Below are positions 22,055-34,586 of a DNA stretch of 64,000 nt, in pieces. Made by a program: the position numbers and the translations under genes. Under the pieces are notes generated by a model. The model was not told where the DNA came from. It ran no database searches and saw only the letters and a program-made list of their open reading frames with translations. Source of the DNA: Hordeum vulgare subsp. vulgare (Eukaryota > Streptophyta > Magnoliopsida > Poales > Poaceae); NCBI RefSeq assembly GCF_904849725.1, contig NC_058520.1, forward strand, positions 318,009,186 to 318,073,185. Reading direction: 5' to 3'. Numbering within the stretch: the first letter of the stretch is position 1; each line of letters begins with the position of its first letter.

Positions 22055-23580
22055 TGATGACGCAAAAGTGTAGGGGATCTATCGTAGTCCTTTCGATAAG
22101 TAAGAGTGTCGAACCCAATGAGGAGCAGACGGATCTGACAAGTGGTTTTCAGCAAGGTATTCTCTGCAAGCACTGAAATTATCGGTAACAGATAGTTGTG
22201 TGGTAAGATGATTCGTAGCAAGTAGAAAGTAACAATAGTAACAATGGTGCAGCAAAGTGGCCCAATCCCTTTTGTAGCAAGGGACAAGCCTGGACAAACT
22301 CTTATAGGAGGTAAAGCGCTCCCAAGGACACATGTGAATTTCTCTCAAGCTAGTTTTCATCATGTTCATATGATTCACGTTCGCCACTTTGATAGTTTGA
22401 TATGTGGGTGGACCGGTGCTTGGGTGCTGCCCTTACTTGGACAAACCTCCCACTTATGATTAGCCCCTCTCGCAAGCATCCGCAACTACGAAAGAAGAAT
22501 GAAGACTAAGTCTAACCATAACATTAAACTAGTGGATCCAAATCAGCCCCTTACGAAGCAACACATAAACTGGGGTTTAAGCTTCTGTCACTCTAGCAAC
22601 CCATCATCTACTTATTACTTCCCAATGCCTTCCTCTAGGCCCAAATAATGGTGAAGTTTTATGTAGTCGACATTCACATAACACCAATAGAGGAAAAACA
22701 ACATACAACGCATCAAAATATCGAACGAATACCAAATTCACATGACTACTTATAGGAAGACTTATCCCATGTCCTCAGGAACAAAAGTGACTACTCACAA
22801 AGCATAATTATATTCATGACCAGAGAGGTATTGAATAGCATCAAGGATCTGAACATATAATCTTTCACCGAGTAATCCAACTAACATCAACTAGAGAGAG
22901 TAATTTACACTACTAGCAACCTTACGAGTACCAATCGGAGTCGCGAGAAGGAGATTGGTTACAAGAGATGAACTAGGGTTTGGAGATGAGATGGTGCTGA
23001 TGAAGATGTTGATGGTGATGAGTCCCCTCCGATGAGAGGAGTGTTGGTGATGACGATGGCAACGATTTCCCCCTCCGGGATGGAAGTTTCACTGGCAGGA
23101 CGACCCTGTTGGAGCTCTAGATTGGTTCTGCTCAAGTTTCGCCTCGTGGCAGCGGCGATTTCTCCCGAAAGCCTCATCTTCATTTTTTTCTGGAATGAAA
23201 CCATCCTTATAGCAAAAGAGGGGAGCCAGAGGCCCAACAGGGAGCCCACAAGCCCCCTAGGTGCGGCTAGGGGGGTAGGCCGCGCCTAGCAGGCTTGTGG
23301 CCTCCTGGTGGCTCCCCTCTGGTACTTCTTCCGCACGGTATTTTTTATAAATTCCAAAATAATTCCTCTTTTATTTTCACGGCTTTTGGAGTTGCGCAGA
23401 ATAGGTATCTCAAACTTGCTGCTTTTTCAGGCCATAATTCCAGCTGCCGGCATTCTCCCTCTTCATGTAAACCTTGCAAAATAAGAGAGAAAAGGCATAC
23501 TTATTGTACCGTGAAGTGTAATAACAGCCCATAGAGCTTTAAATATCAACATGAAAGCATGATTCAAAATGGACGTATCA
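22055..23580 (-). repeat. 5' LTR of the outer gypsy element
   Basis: The 1526-bp LTR runs TGATGACGC...GACGTATCA in plus orientation, or TGATACGTCC...CATCA on its own strand. It is uninterrupted and shows the empty site of CACTA-1 (GGTAAGATGATTCGTAG at 22201-22217). Confidence 0.93.
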
Positions 23581-23585
23581 TGCAT
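23581..23585. repeat. Target site duplication TGCAT, right copy
   Basis: Matches 1849-1853 exactly. The following sequence GTGTAGGATG continues the copia-like LTR. Confidence 0.93.
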
Positions 23586-23716
23586 GTGTAGGATGTACTT
23601 AACTAGTCATAATTGCTAAAACTGGACCTAACTTAAAATTGGGAAAAGGCTAAGTTTTTATCTTGTCAAGTAGTATAATCACCCCCTCTAGACATACTTT
23701 CAATCCTACATTTTCA
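23586..23716 (+). mobile_element. Right part of the split copia-like LTR, 3' terminus
   Basis: Contains ATTGGGAAAAGGCTAAGTTTTTATC, an AAGTAGT motif, TCTAGACATACTT and the CCTACA end at 23711-23716. It is not followed by a primer site, so this is an LTR right end against unrelated DNA. Confidence 0.6.
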
Positions 23717-23924
23717 CTGTATTGGAACAAATACATCTTATATACAATAAGAACATGCATATTCACTGAAACATATAAAATACCGAAAATGTCTAATCGT
23801 CGGCATCAATGAATAAAAGGAAGTCTTTCATCTCATCTCATCATCATCACTAATGGTCAAACACGTTATTACAAGTTTTGAAGAGATAGTGATACATGTT
23901 ATTACAAGTCTCAAAGACATGCAA

Positions 23925-26900
23925 CTAACCACGGTCACACTCATGTTTCATCATCTATGTAACCTAGACATGATCTAATCACATACAGGAGAAGGCCGAT
24001 CACGATGTGCAAAAGTGGGATTAGGTAGTAGTTCTTAAGGCATCGGTTCTGATTTCTCTCACACGCTAGCGTCCACCTCAAGTAACTAGCTTCCAGCTTG
24101 ATTCTGTTATCAAACCCTCTAATTGCCGCCCAGGAAGCGATCCACTTGGGCCTGACAGTCTGGCCACTCCTCGTACACTCCCGGAACCCTCCCTATGTAC
24201 ACGACATACCACCTCACCATCGATGATCTATATACCTGTCAGAGATTCATATATCACTAGTTGAATTCAATGATAATATGAAACACAATATATGACATCG
24301 GCCTCCGAAGAGAAAGACTTAGCAAATAGAAGCAACATAAACATAGTTAACGAAATTCATCGTACCCAAACTAACTAACTAGAGCGCGGTAGCTCTTACA
24401 TCTAATACTTACGTCCTACAGATAAATTCCAAGTTTCGGTTGCAGAGAAATTCACACTAATCAAACACAGTGTCATCATGAATTGAAGTAGTGTACTCGT
24501 GCCATCCGTCCATATCAGGGACGATGCACCCAAGCTTGTTGAAAGGCGTGTTGTCCTGGCACAGTAGGGATATGCGTGTGCAGATATCACGCCATGATAT
24601 TGGACCGCCGTAGAACATCCCATTCTCTTCAATGAATTCTTTCAAGATAATCTACACAATTTCCTGTTCGATGCGGTAGAAGTCATTTCGTAGTTGATGA
24701 TCTCGTATGGTTTCTAAGCCTTCAGACCATATCTATATGGGTATCCGATGAAGATGTCATGGGAAGTGACTGTTGATCCCTTTTGTACTCCAGCATTAGA
24801 TGGATGACATAGAATCCATCCTTATTACTTGTTGTTGGTCACTGGATGCAATAGAAGTTAGTCTTATGGCTGAAAGACACCATGCCCCTAAACGTCTTCT
24901 TGATTTCAAGGAAGCCACCCCGCATGCTGAAGCCCAGGAGAGCTCTGTGCAGAACATACTTGATGTTTGTGCAATCTTTTTTCTCTATGGTCATGGACGG
25001 GTCCAAATAAACGGTGCAAGACCAACATGGGTAAAGAATGATGATAATGTAGGTCTCGTGGCTGCACAAAATAAATACATGATAAAGTTAGTGTTCATGC
25101 ATGCAAAGTAATGATTAAAATGCATGAAATGATGTATTTGTTATCGTGTCTATCCCCGCATGCCTTAAGTGTTATGATACGGTACGAGAATCACTTCCTT
25201 GTCCTTATTGTTAACCATGAACTCTTCGATGTACTGCGTCGCATATTTACGGTTGGCTTCATCGATTGACAAGCATCTCTCACGCATGTAGTACGGGCCA
25301 GCGACCACAATACCACTGATTTTCTCTCTCATGACGATGTAGTTCATATGAAGTGCAAAAAGACGGACGAATGTCAAATCGAGCCGCCTCATTAGTAACA
25401 TCTCGAAGATGTAGCCAAATCGTAGGAAGAACATGTCCGAAGGGCAGTCGTAGAAGTACTCCTTGCCATGAGACGACACATGGACAATATAAAGCGGGTA
25501 TCCTGGATCATTGAAGGAGAGAAGGTTTTTCTCTATTGACAATACAAGGTCATGCCGTCTCCTAAGATCCCCTATTATGGTGGCTAGCGCATCCTTCGGT
25601 AACATAGGTTGTCCCGTGATATGGATAGATGATGCACCTTTGGTCAGCACACTATCTTCAACCCGGGTCTGCAAAGGTGGCTGGCTGCTAGAAGCCACTT
25701 TGGCATCTTTGGCGACAGCCCGGAATTTCTTCTCCCGTATCTTCATCTGCTTCTCCTTGGTGGGCTCAGGTGCTGGTTGCTCTGCTAGAATATGTCTAAC
25801 CACCGTCCCTAGTGTCGTTGGGCTCATCAATACACGACCTTAGCTTAGTTGAGATTGGGTTGAGGCGACATCTCGAGGGGTGTCCTGTGTGGCTTGCATG
25901 AAAAAAGACTTGTTGCACTCTGGAGGACGTTATGGCTTTGGCTGTTGCTCATTTTGCTGACTCATCACTATGTCCTCATAGGCACCGGTATTGAGCCACT
26001 GGAAAGGATCCTCGTCCTCCATTTCATGATCCATATCCCCATCCATGTGGGTGACATCATCATTCGGTGCATACATGGTTGGACCCCCTTCCTCGTGTCA
26101 CTCGCCCTCACCGAACGACACACACAATGGTCGTAGTGCGTAGGTGGGGTTGTGGTCAGACCTTGTTCAGGTCCCGTTGGTGTTCTCCCTACCACCTCCA
26201 AACGAAGAAGATTCTTTAGCCACATGATCGACCAATTTTTGGATTCGCCAAGCTGCAGCGGTGTCTCGTCATCCTGTGCACCAATTTTTTGGGAAGACAG
26301 AAACCCTCATAGCCCTGTATCACACTCGCCATGGAGACCCTTAAGGCGTTATTAGGCATCTTCCAGCCATGGAACAAGTGATCCTTGGGCTTCATTTAAG
26401 TGAGAGACGTTCATGTGGTTGAGGAGGGTGGATGGAATGGAGTCAGCCTGCAAAGACATGTGTGCGGTTTCAGAGATCCGAAAGGCAACGGGAGCTGAAG
26501 ATTAGTTAGTTATGTTGATGGGCGTGCAATGTGTGTTTACTGTGAGGGCATCGAGCTCGGCCAATGTCGATGGACCGACATTTAAGCGAGAGACGGAAGC
26601 ACGTGCTTCTACCAGAGGGTGCATGTGCGGGAGGAGGCGGTGCTACTAGAATAGGTGCATGTGCGGTCGCCATAGTATGTAAGGGTGCAGGTGCGAAGTT
26701 CCATGAGTTGCCTCTCGTGAAGCTGGGGATGGGAAAATCACATGGGGGATTGTTTGGATTTTATTGCACCAACTTACCATACATGGAATCAAGCTTGTCA
26801 ATGCAGCTGCCATATCATTTCTGGAGGCATCTAATGTTGTCCTTCTTGCCTCTTCTATGGTTTCAGCTTTGTTTTTCTACAGCTCCAGCGCTTCCTCCTT

Positions 26901-28060
26901 TTTGTAGTACTTTCACGTGGCGCCATCTCCGGCGGCATGCACATGTCCATATTGTGGCTGCCTATCCAGCAATTTTTCGTACATTATGTTGATTGTCCAA
27001 TTGAAAGGGGTGTCCCACTTGTACTTCGCCGATGACTGAGTGAACTTAGTCGACGATTCACTTTCAGCTACAAGTTTGTCTTGCTCTCTTTGCAAAATGA
27101 GCGTGAATCAATTACGAATGTGACTACAGCGTAGTCGACCTGATCAGAAGCTAATATAAGGTGGTAAAATTATAATTACCAATATTGTCATGAATTCCCT
27201 TGTTGGATCGTCCATGTAAAATTCCTTCTTTATAGGCTCCCGCTTGAACCGGACCCTCATGAAGTCATGCTCCTGCTAGTTGGTGAACTCACCCAAGGGG
27301 CCTCTTGCCCATGCAACCATGACTTCCGAGGTGGTGGTTCCCGATGTTCCTTGCCTTAATCTAACCTGGCCTTGGCAGCTTCTTCAGTGCAAGTCGCCTT
27401 GAAACTTTCAAAGTCCACTTCTAAAATTGTCAGATTATCCTCTTTAATCTGGGCGTAGGTTTGATGGTCTACTTCAGTCGCCTTCTTCACCCTTGTTTTT
27501 CTAGGCGCTCAAGTTGTTGCTGAACTTTGTTAGGGCTTTGTTGTTTATTTTCTTCATGGCAGGATCCTTCCACGAGCGCTCGATTTCTTTTTCATTCCAT
27601 CCGGGGAACAAGAATCTTGCGTGCAACCTAGTTAGGAGCAGGTGTTGCAAAGGTTCATTCTTCCATATTTTTGTGTCATTGATGTTAGCGGTATCCTGTA
27701 GGATACATGCTAATTGGTTGCCGTACGTCCCTGCCATGTCCCGTGACTCTATTGACTTGAAATTGCCTTCATGCACCTTCATGGTCACTAGTATTCCAGT
27801 GTCAAGCTGATTTGGGCGGCGTGCCCTCTTTGCCTTCTTCGTTATTCATTGGCTTTGGAAGTAGCATTAGTGGCCGTCTCTATATTAGTGCGGATGTTGG
27901 TGGTATGAGTGTCATCACATCGGTGCCATCAGCATTGGCAACAGTGGTCGTCTCCATCTCCTGGCTAGCTAGATTGTCGAGGTAAGTGTGTGCTTCTCCC
28001 TCTTGGGTGCGAGAACCTCCGTCTTCATCGTTGTCGGCAATGTTTCCTAGGGTTCAATCT
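23925..28060 (-). pseudogene. CACTA-associated fusion gene: ORF2-like, Ulp1-like and viroplasmin-like parts, broken
   Basis: In transcription order: an acidic N-terminal region near 28060; an ORF2-like segment at 27790-26880 (HLLLTRLHARFLFPGW; helical KYYKKEEALEL before a GTAAG donor); a linker at 26040-25800 (NTGAYEDIV); an Ulp1-family-like region at 25830-24440 (HMNYIVMREKI, ADPYYM-like VAGPYYM, FMVNNKDKEVILVPY); and a last exon at about 24260-23930 whose WYVVYIGRVPGVYEEW matches the viroplasmin / RNase H1 N-terminal fold. The Ulp1 active-site area reads SNKDGFYVIHLM with no cysteine where the protease would have one. Stops occur near 24830, 25885 and 24110, and there is a frame change in the viroplasmin exon. 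Grass CACTA elements are known to carry captured Ulp1-like genes. The exon map here is approximate. Confidence 0.68.
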
Positions 28061-28739
28061 AGTAGTTTAATCCTCGAGCTTTATATAATAAAATAAATAA
28101 CGACTCTTGCAAAAATGGCCTATGTTTTGCGTGGCTGTCATTTCATTCCCGTCTCGCCAAATCTCGGGCACTCGTTATTTCTACTTTGAACCACACGCAA
28201 TATCGAAATTCAAAGAAAATTTCGACATGACGTATGCTAAAAATGGGACATATCGAGCGACTGAAATTTGCCAGAATGGAAATGAATCAACATTCCTACA
28301 AAACATAGGCAAATCAGAATGAGTTTCCATACAAACCAGAATGGTCTGAGGCCCACAACACATTGTATCTCGTCCAATTTGAGTGTTTGGACAACTCATC
28401 AAAACTTCAAATGGACAGCGAGAATTTCGAATTCATTTTCATTGCGTTTGGACAACTTCAAATGGACACCAAGCATTTCAATTAAATTTGGGCATTTTTA
28501 ATTTAATATTTACTTCAAATGGATAGCAAATTGTCCAAATCAGAATGATGACAACTATTAACTTATTTTTTCAGGAACAAAAAGTATTATCTATTTTTTG
28601 AGAAATTATTAACTAATTTTAGAACCCTAATTTTCTATTTTACTATCAAATTAACCGTTGACTATTAACTAATTTTTTTAGAAACAGAAACTATTAACTA
28701 TCTTTTCAAAAACATAAACTATTAACTAATTTTTTAGAA
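28061..28739. other. AT-rich non-coding stretch
   Basis: Repeated phrases such as AACTTCAAATGGACAGC and TATTAACTAATTTTT are present, with no reading frame or RNA gene that I can support. It most likely is intron or leader of the minus-strand gene to its left. Confidence 0.4.
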
Positions 28740-29019
28740 ACAGAAATTATTAACTATTAAGTAGGCTGACCCTCCCCAATCCACCAAAACCCTAGCAAGC
28801 AATCGAAGGGAGAGGGTGCTCAACAAAGACAAAGACGGGTGGAGAAGCGAGGGACGACGGCCGATGGAGGCATGGGGATGCGAGGGACAGCGACCGGTGG
28901 AGAAGGAGATGCCGGCCACAGACATCGGGGTCGGTGTCAGGGTCGTGAGGGTAGAATTGTCAATGACGACATCAGGGTCAGGACGGGGTCGTCGGAGGTG
29001 AGGTCTTCGGGGTCGTTGG

Positions 29020-29068
<49 letters not shown>

Positions 29069-29250
29069 CAAGAGTGAGACAGAGACATTGGGGGATTGGG
29101 GATGGGGAAGAACAGTCGAGCTATAGCCAACTTAGCAATATAGATAAGTTATCTGTAGTGCATGTGTGCAAAACACGCTATAGCTAGGTTAGCTATAGTG
29201 CGTGTGTCGCGCAATCGCGCTATTGCTAACTATTTTGTTTGTTTTAAAAA
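28740..29250 (-). promoter_or_regulatory. Leader-like region with (GA)n and TATAGC repeats
   Basis: On the minus strand a CTAGGGTTTTGG motif (near 28795), typical of plant 5' leaders, precedes the gene to the left. A (GA)n microsatellite occupies 29023-29065. From 29115 to 29235 there are several GCTATAGC-centred units (CACGCTATAGCTAGG, AGCTATAGTGCGTG) that look like subterminal repeats of another CACTA family. They may mark the 5' end of the element to the left, but no CACTA terminus was found. Confidence 0.4.
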
Positions 29251-29466
29251 TTCGTTTTGTTATTGGTTTTTATCATTCTTTTACATTTTACATTTTTTAT
29301 TTTTCTTTTTCCTTGTTCTCTTTATTTTTCCTAATTCCTAATTAGGGTTGTTTATGTAGTAATAACACCCGCCCCTGGCCGATATATATGATCGAGGACC
29401 TTCGAACGACGCCTTCTCCCGCACAATGAGGACCTCCACATAATAATTAGAGCATAATATATAGCA
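29251..29466. other. T-rich linker, no gene seen
   Basis: Poly-T-rich DNA with a single ATATATATGATCGAGG segment. It separates the TATAGC repeats from the first TnpD copy. Confidence 0.4.
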
Positions 29467-31877
29467 TGATGTTGTGTACGAATGTCATCCCTAGGTCCAT
29501 GATGTCGTCAACAATGTGGACACATAGGTGCACAATGACATCAAACAAATGTGGGCGGAAAGTACATCTCTAGTTCATTTAGTATGACAACAATCTCTTC
29601 CTATAGCCTTTTCAGTTGCTTCACACTGATCGACTTTCGAGAGATAGTGTCCAAAAAGTGGCAATGACCAGTAAGTGTATCACAAACGTGTGTGTCCAAA
29701 ATACATGTAAGTGCAACCGGGAGTAACTGCGTCACCATCACGTGATAGTCGTTAGACTTCATCTGCTTGATCTTTTTTTCTTCGTGTCCAGATATATGCT
29801 TATCTTCCCATAGTCTCCGGAACTAACTTTGATTCCAGCAAGGCACTTGAAGAATTGATCGACCTCCTTCGGATCTAAGGTGACGCAAGAAGACGGAGCA
29901 ATACTCCTCTCCCTTATTTTTTTCCCCTATCTTCCTTCTCCGTCTCCGTCTCCTCTGACGAATTTTTATAAGGCATGTGGAGGTCTTTCCTGATATCTAA
30001 CAATTCCAAGTCTTTTCTTCCCTTCAGCCTATCCTTAGTCTTCTCTGACATGTTCATCAATGTACCAAACAAACTCTCTAGGTTATTATTCACGATATGG
30101 ATTTGATCAAGGCTATTAGGCGTTTTGTCTAGTACTCCAAGTCCGAGTAAACAAGCCTCGTTTTCCATTCCCTTAGCAGCGGCTCGAGCGCCTTTTTATT
30201 CATGTTTCCCAGTGAGGGGAACTATTCCCAGTTCTTCAACAACTCATCAATTTTTATTCCACTACGCTTACGTAGATGTCCTCGAAGCTCGACCTTACCA
30301 TTGAATAGGTCTCAACACTTTCTCCACGGGCATTCTTCTCGAGCCATCTTCGATGCCCCATGTACATGATTTTCGAAGACCCGCCATCTTTCGATAGCTG
30401 CCGAGACGTTGTATCATCCGCGCACCTGGTGCATCCGCAATATCCGTGGCACAATTGGCCCTCGATATAGATGTAACCAAGATAGTGGTGCACCTCGTGA
30501 TCAAAAGGGCTCTCATGTCGAGATACTCTTCTGTGTTGGCGTCCCATGTCTTGGCCCTCGTTTTCCATAACGTGTCTAGCTCCTCTTTGAGTAACCCGAA
30601 ATACATATTAATATTTTTTCCCAGTTGTTTTGGCCCTTGAATAAGCATAGTCATCTATATGTATTTTTCCTTCATGCACTTCCAAGGGGGAGGTTGTACA
30701 TCCATACAAACACGGGCCATGTGTTATGGTTGGTGCTCTGCTTGCCAAACATATTCATGCCATCAGTACTAGTGCCAAGCACGATGTTTCTTGGATCATT
30801 TGCAAAATATTTATATTCAACATTTAATGCTCTCTTGTAACTAGCACTTGCGATGTATCTCAGCTTTGGATTACCTTCATCGTCTGGCTTCACCCTATCC
30901 ACGTGCCATCGCATGAGCTTTGCTTCCTTAGGATCTACGAAATAACGCTGCAGACGTGGAGTGATCGGAAAGTACCATACGACTTTCTGTGGAGCTTTCT
31001 TTCCGGTCTTCTTATATCATGAAGCATTGCACTTTAGGCGGATGGTCTTTTCCGTGTGTTCATTCTGATATATGATGCAATCGTTGATGCATGCGTGATA
31101 TCTAATGTGGAGCAGATCAAGAGTGCACACAATTGTTTTGGCCTCCTTGACACTAGTGGGACACATGCTTCCCGCTCGAACCTTCTTTAGATACTTCAAA
31201 AGGTTATCGAGGATTGCATTTGTCCATTTGTTTTTTTGTCTTTGTCTTCAACAGTTCTAAGGTGAAACTCAAGCGGGTAACCCCATGATCACATCCATCA
31301 TATAATGGAGTCTTCAAGTCTAGCTCCAATTACGCTAACCTGGCCTCTCTCTGGAAGCAGCTCTATCGCTAATGGTCCTCTTGCAAAGCAGTTCTCGAAC
31401 ATGCGGGTCTCGTATGGCTGAACTTAGTATAGACGAAGACTGTGGCATGTCTGCGTCTTCTCCGTCATGTCTGACCTCTTCTCCGCCAGTCCCTGCCTCT
31501 TCTATGCCATGTATGGATCCATTTCCGACGCCCACTTCTTCGAGCCCATTTTTGATCATCTCTTTTTCTCGGCCCATATCGTTATTGCGTGCCCCATCAA
31601 TGGTCTCATCATCATCATCTTCACTTATCCATCGAGTATGGCCATCCATGAAATTATGCATTAGCAGTGTGCCTTTAATTTACCAGCCATAAAGTGGTCG
31701 AGCCATACTTTATCCTTGCATTTATGACACGGACATCAAACATCCTTCCGTGTGTCTTCATACATGTGATCCACCACGGATTGCAAGTACCTTTGCACCT
31801 TACTTCCATTGATCTTCATGATTGCCTGGATGATGCCAAATAACTATAATTAACCACATATGCATGTTGTGTAGGAA
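29467..31877 (-). pseudogene. Truncated TnpD-like transposase, tandem copy 1
   Basis: This is the last copy in transcription order. N-terminal sequence is at 31720-31335 (GHTRWISEDDDDETIDGA). The core is at 30914-30254 (RNIVLGTSTDGMNMFG, TWPVFVWMYNLP, MLIQGPKQLG, EEYLDMRAL). The NNLESLFGTLMNMSEKTKD region is at 30168-29914. The DUF4218-like part (a KRLHE-type block and ILNELEMYFPPAFFDV-type text) ends near 29480. This lineage is different from the TnpD of CACTA-1. Frame changes separate the pieces, and the gene lacks everything after the DUF4218 block. Confidence 0.8.
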
Positions 31878-34305
31878 CCATGCTGTGTACGAATTTTGGC
31901 CCTAGGTCCATGATGTCGTCAACTATGTGGACACACATGTGCACCATGACGTCAAAGAACGCGGGCGGAAAGTACATCTCTAGCTCATTTAGTATGACAG
32001 CAATATCTTCATGTAGCCTTTTCAGTTGCTTCACACCGATCAACTTCCGAGAGATAGTGTCAAAAAAGTTGCATCGAACAATAAGCATATCACAACATGT
32101 GTGTCCAAAATCCTTGTAAGTGCAACTGGGAGTAACTACGTGATCATCACATGATAGTAATGAGACTTCATCCTGCTTAACCTTTTTTCTTTGTGTCCAG
32201 ATATCTACTTATCTTCCCATAGTATCGAGAACTAACGTTGATTCCAACAAGGCACTTGAAGAATTAATAAACCTCCTTTGGATCTAAGGTGAAGCAAGAA
32301 GGTGGGGGAAATACTTATCACCTTTTTTTTGATTTTTTGCTCCTATCTTCCGTCTCCGTCTCCTCCAACAAATTTTTGCACGGCATGTGGAGGTCTTTCC
32401 TAATATCTAACAATTCCAAGTCTTTTATTGCCTTCAGCCTATCGTTGCTCTTCTCCGACATGTTCATCAATGTTCCAAGCAAACTATCTAGGATACTCTT
32501 TGTGATATGCATTTGATAAAGACTATGTCTTTGTGATAAAGAGTCCGGCGTGTCTAGTTTTGGTATAGTACTCCAAGTCCCATAAAACAGACCTCATTTT
32601 CCATATCTTCAGAAGTGGCTCCAACGCCTTTTTATTCATCTTTCCCTATGAGGGGCACTGATCTCAATTCTTCAAGAACTCATCAATTTTGATGCCACTA
32701 CGCTTACGTGGAGGTCCTCGAAGCTCGACCTTACGATTGAATAGGTCTCCACGCTTTATCCATGGGTCATCCTTCTCGAGCCATCTTCGATGCCCCGTGT
32801 ACATGATTTTTGAAGACCCGCCATCTTTCGATAGCTGCTGAGATGCTGTATCATCCATGCACCTGGTGCATCCGCAATATACACGGCACTATTGGCCAGC
32901 GACATATCCGTAACCGAGATAGTGGTAAACCATCGTGATCGACATGGCTCTCATGTCGAAATACTCTTCTATGCTAGCATCCCATGTCTTGGTCGGTGTT
33001 GTACAGAACATGTCTAGCTCCTCTTTGAGTAACCCAAGATACATATTAATATTATTTCCAGGTTGTTTTGTCCTTTGAATAAGCATAGTCACCTGTATGT
33101 ATTCTGCTTTCATGCACTTCCAGGGGGGAGGTTGTACATCCATACAAACACGGTCCATGTTCTATGGTTGGTGCTCTGCTTGCCAGACGGATTCATTCCA
33201 TCAGTACTAGCGCCAAGCATGATGTTCCTTGGATCTTTTGCGAAATTTTTATATTCAACATTTAATGCTCTCCACTAACTAGCATCTGCGATGTGTCTCA
33301 ACTTTGGATTATCTTCATCGTCCGGCTTCACCCTATCCGCGTGCCATCACATGAGCTTTGCTTCCTTAGGATCTATGAAATAAAGCTACAAAGGGGAGTG
33401 GTGGGTAAGTACCATACGACTTTTTATGGACCTTTCTTTCTAGCCTTGTTATATCGTGAAGCATTGCACTTTGGGCAAATGGTGCATATGTTCCGATATA
33501 TGATGCAATCGCTGATGCATGCGTGGGATCTAGTGTGTTGTAGATCAAGCGGGCACACAATTGTTTTGGCCTCCTTGACACTAGTGGGACACATGCTTCC
33601 CCCTCAAAGAACCTTCTCTAGATACTTCAAAAAGTCATCCAGGCTTGCATCTCCATTCGTTTTTTGCCTTTGTCTTGAGCAGTTCTAGTGTAAAACTCAA
33701 GAGGGTAACCTCGGGATCGCAACCGTCATAAAATGGAGTCTTCGAGTATATCTCGAGTTGAGCCAACTTGGCCTCCTCTCTAGAAGCAGCTTTGTTGCTA
33801 ATCGTCTTCTTGTGAAGCAGTTCTCGAACATGTGGGTCCCGCATGGCTGAACTTAGTATGGACGAAGACTGCCGCGTGTGTGCATCTTCTCTGTCATGTC
33901 CGGCCTCTTCTCTGCCAGGTCGTGCCTCTTGGGCGCCATGTACGGGCCCATTTTCGACGCCCTGTTCGTCGGGCCCGTTTTCGGCCATCTCTTCGTCTGG
34001 GCCCATGTCGTTATTGCCTGCCCCATCAATGGTCTCATCATCATAGTATTCACTTATCCATCGAGTATGGCCATATATGAAACTATGCATTAGTAGGTGT
34101 ACCTTGAATTTGCCAGCCGTAAAGGAGTCGAGCCATACTTTATCTTTGCATTTACGACACGAACATAAAACATCCTTCCGTCTATTTTCATACATGTCAT
34201 GCACCGCAGATTGCAAGTATATTTGCACGTTCCTTCGATTGATCTTCATGATTGTGTGCATGATGCAAAATAACTATAATGAACCACATACGCATGCTAT
34301 GTAGG
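31878..34305 (-). pseudogene. Truncated TnpD-like transposase, tandem copy 2
   Basis: Same order as copy 1, shifted by about 2.42 kb. The N-terminal part is 34261-33635 (208 codons open: CSCRKCKDKVWLDSF, GHTRWISEYYDDETIDGA, DPHVRELLHKKTIS). The core at 33300-32664 includes MNIDGMNPS-like text and MLIQRTKQPGNNINMYLGLL. The middle is 32512-32318 (LDSLLGTLMNMSEKSNDRLK). The DUF4218-like end is 32088-31880 (KRLHEDIAVILNELEMYFPP). It then joins directly to the N-terminal region of copy 1. Confidence 0.82.
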
Positions 34306-34586
34306 AATCATGTTGTGTAGGAATGTCGGCCCTAGGTCCATGATGTCGTCAACAATGTGGACAGACAAGTGCACCATGACATCAAAGAACGCGGGTGGAA
34401 AGTTCATCTCTAGCTCATTTAGTATGACAATAATCTCTTCATGTAGCCTTTTCAGTTGCTTCACACTCATCGACTTTCGAGAGATAATGCCTAAAAAGTA
34501 GCATAGACCAGTAAGTGTATCACAAACGTGTGTGTCCAAAATCCATGTAATTGCAACCGGGAGTAACTCTATCATCATCACATCAC
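34306..34586 (-). pseudogene. TnpD-like fragment, tandem copy 3 (DUF4218-like part only)
   Basis: The open frame at 34581-34297 carries KRLHEEIIVILNELEMNFPPAFFDVMVHL, matching the ends of copies 1 and 2. It lies upstream, in transcription order, of the N-terminal part of copy 2. Similarity stops at about 34586 beside CATCATCACATCACACTTG. Confidence 0.82.

Larger units (their letters stand above)
1854..23580 (-). mobile_element. Full-length Athila-like Ty3/gypsy retrotransposon, carrying an internal CACTA
   Basis: Two LTRs of about 1.53 kb bound the element: 22055-23580, and 1854-2011 joined to 13603-14969. They are flanked by TGCAT duplications. On the minus strand the order is 5' LTR, primer site, gag, protease, reverse transcriptase, RNase H, integrase, a small third reading frame, polypurine tract and 3' LTR. 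The domain sequences and the tRNA-Asp-type primer site fit the Athila lineage as known in grasses. Without the 11.6-kb CACTA inside its 3' LTR the element would be about 10.1 kb. It is inactive as read: frameshifts, stops and a changed catalytic residue are described in the domain entries. Confidence 0.9.
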
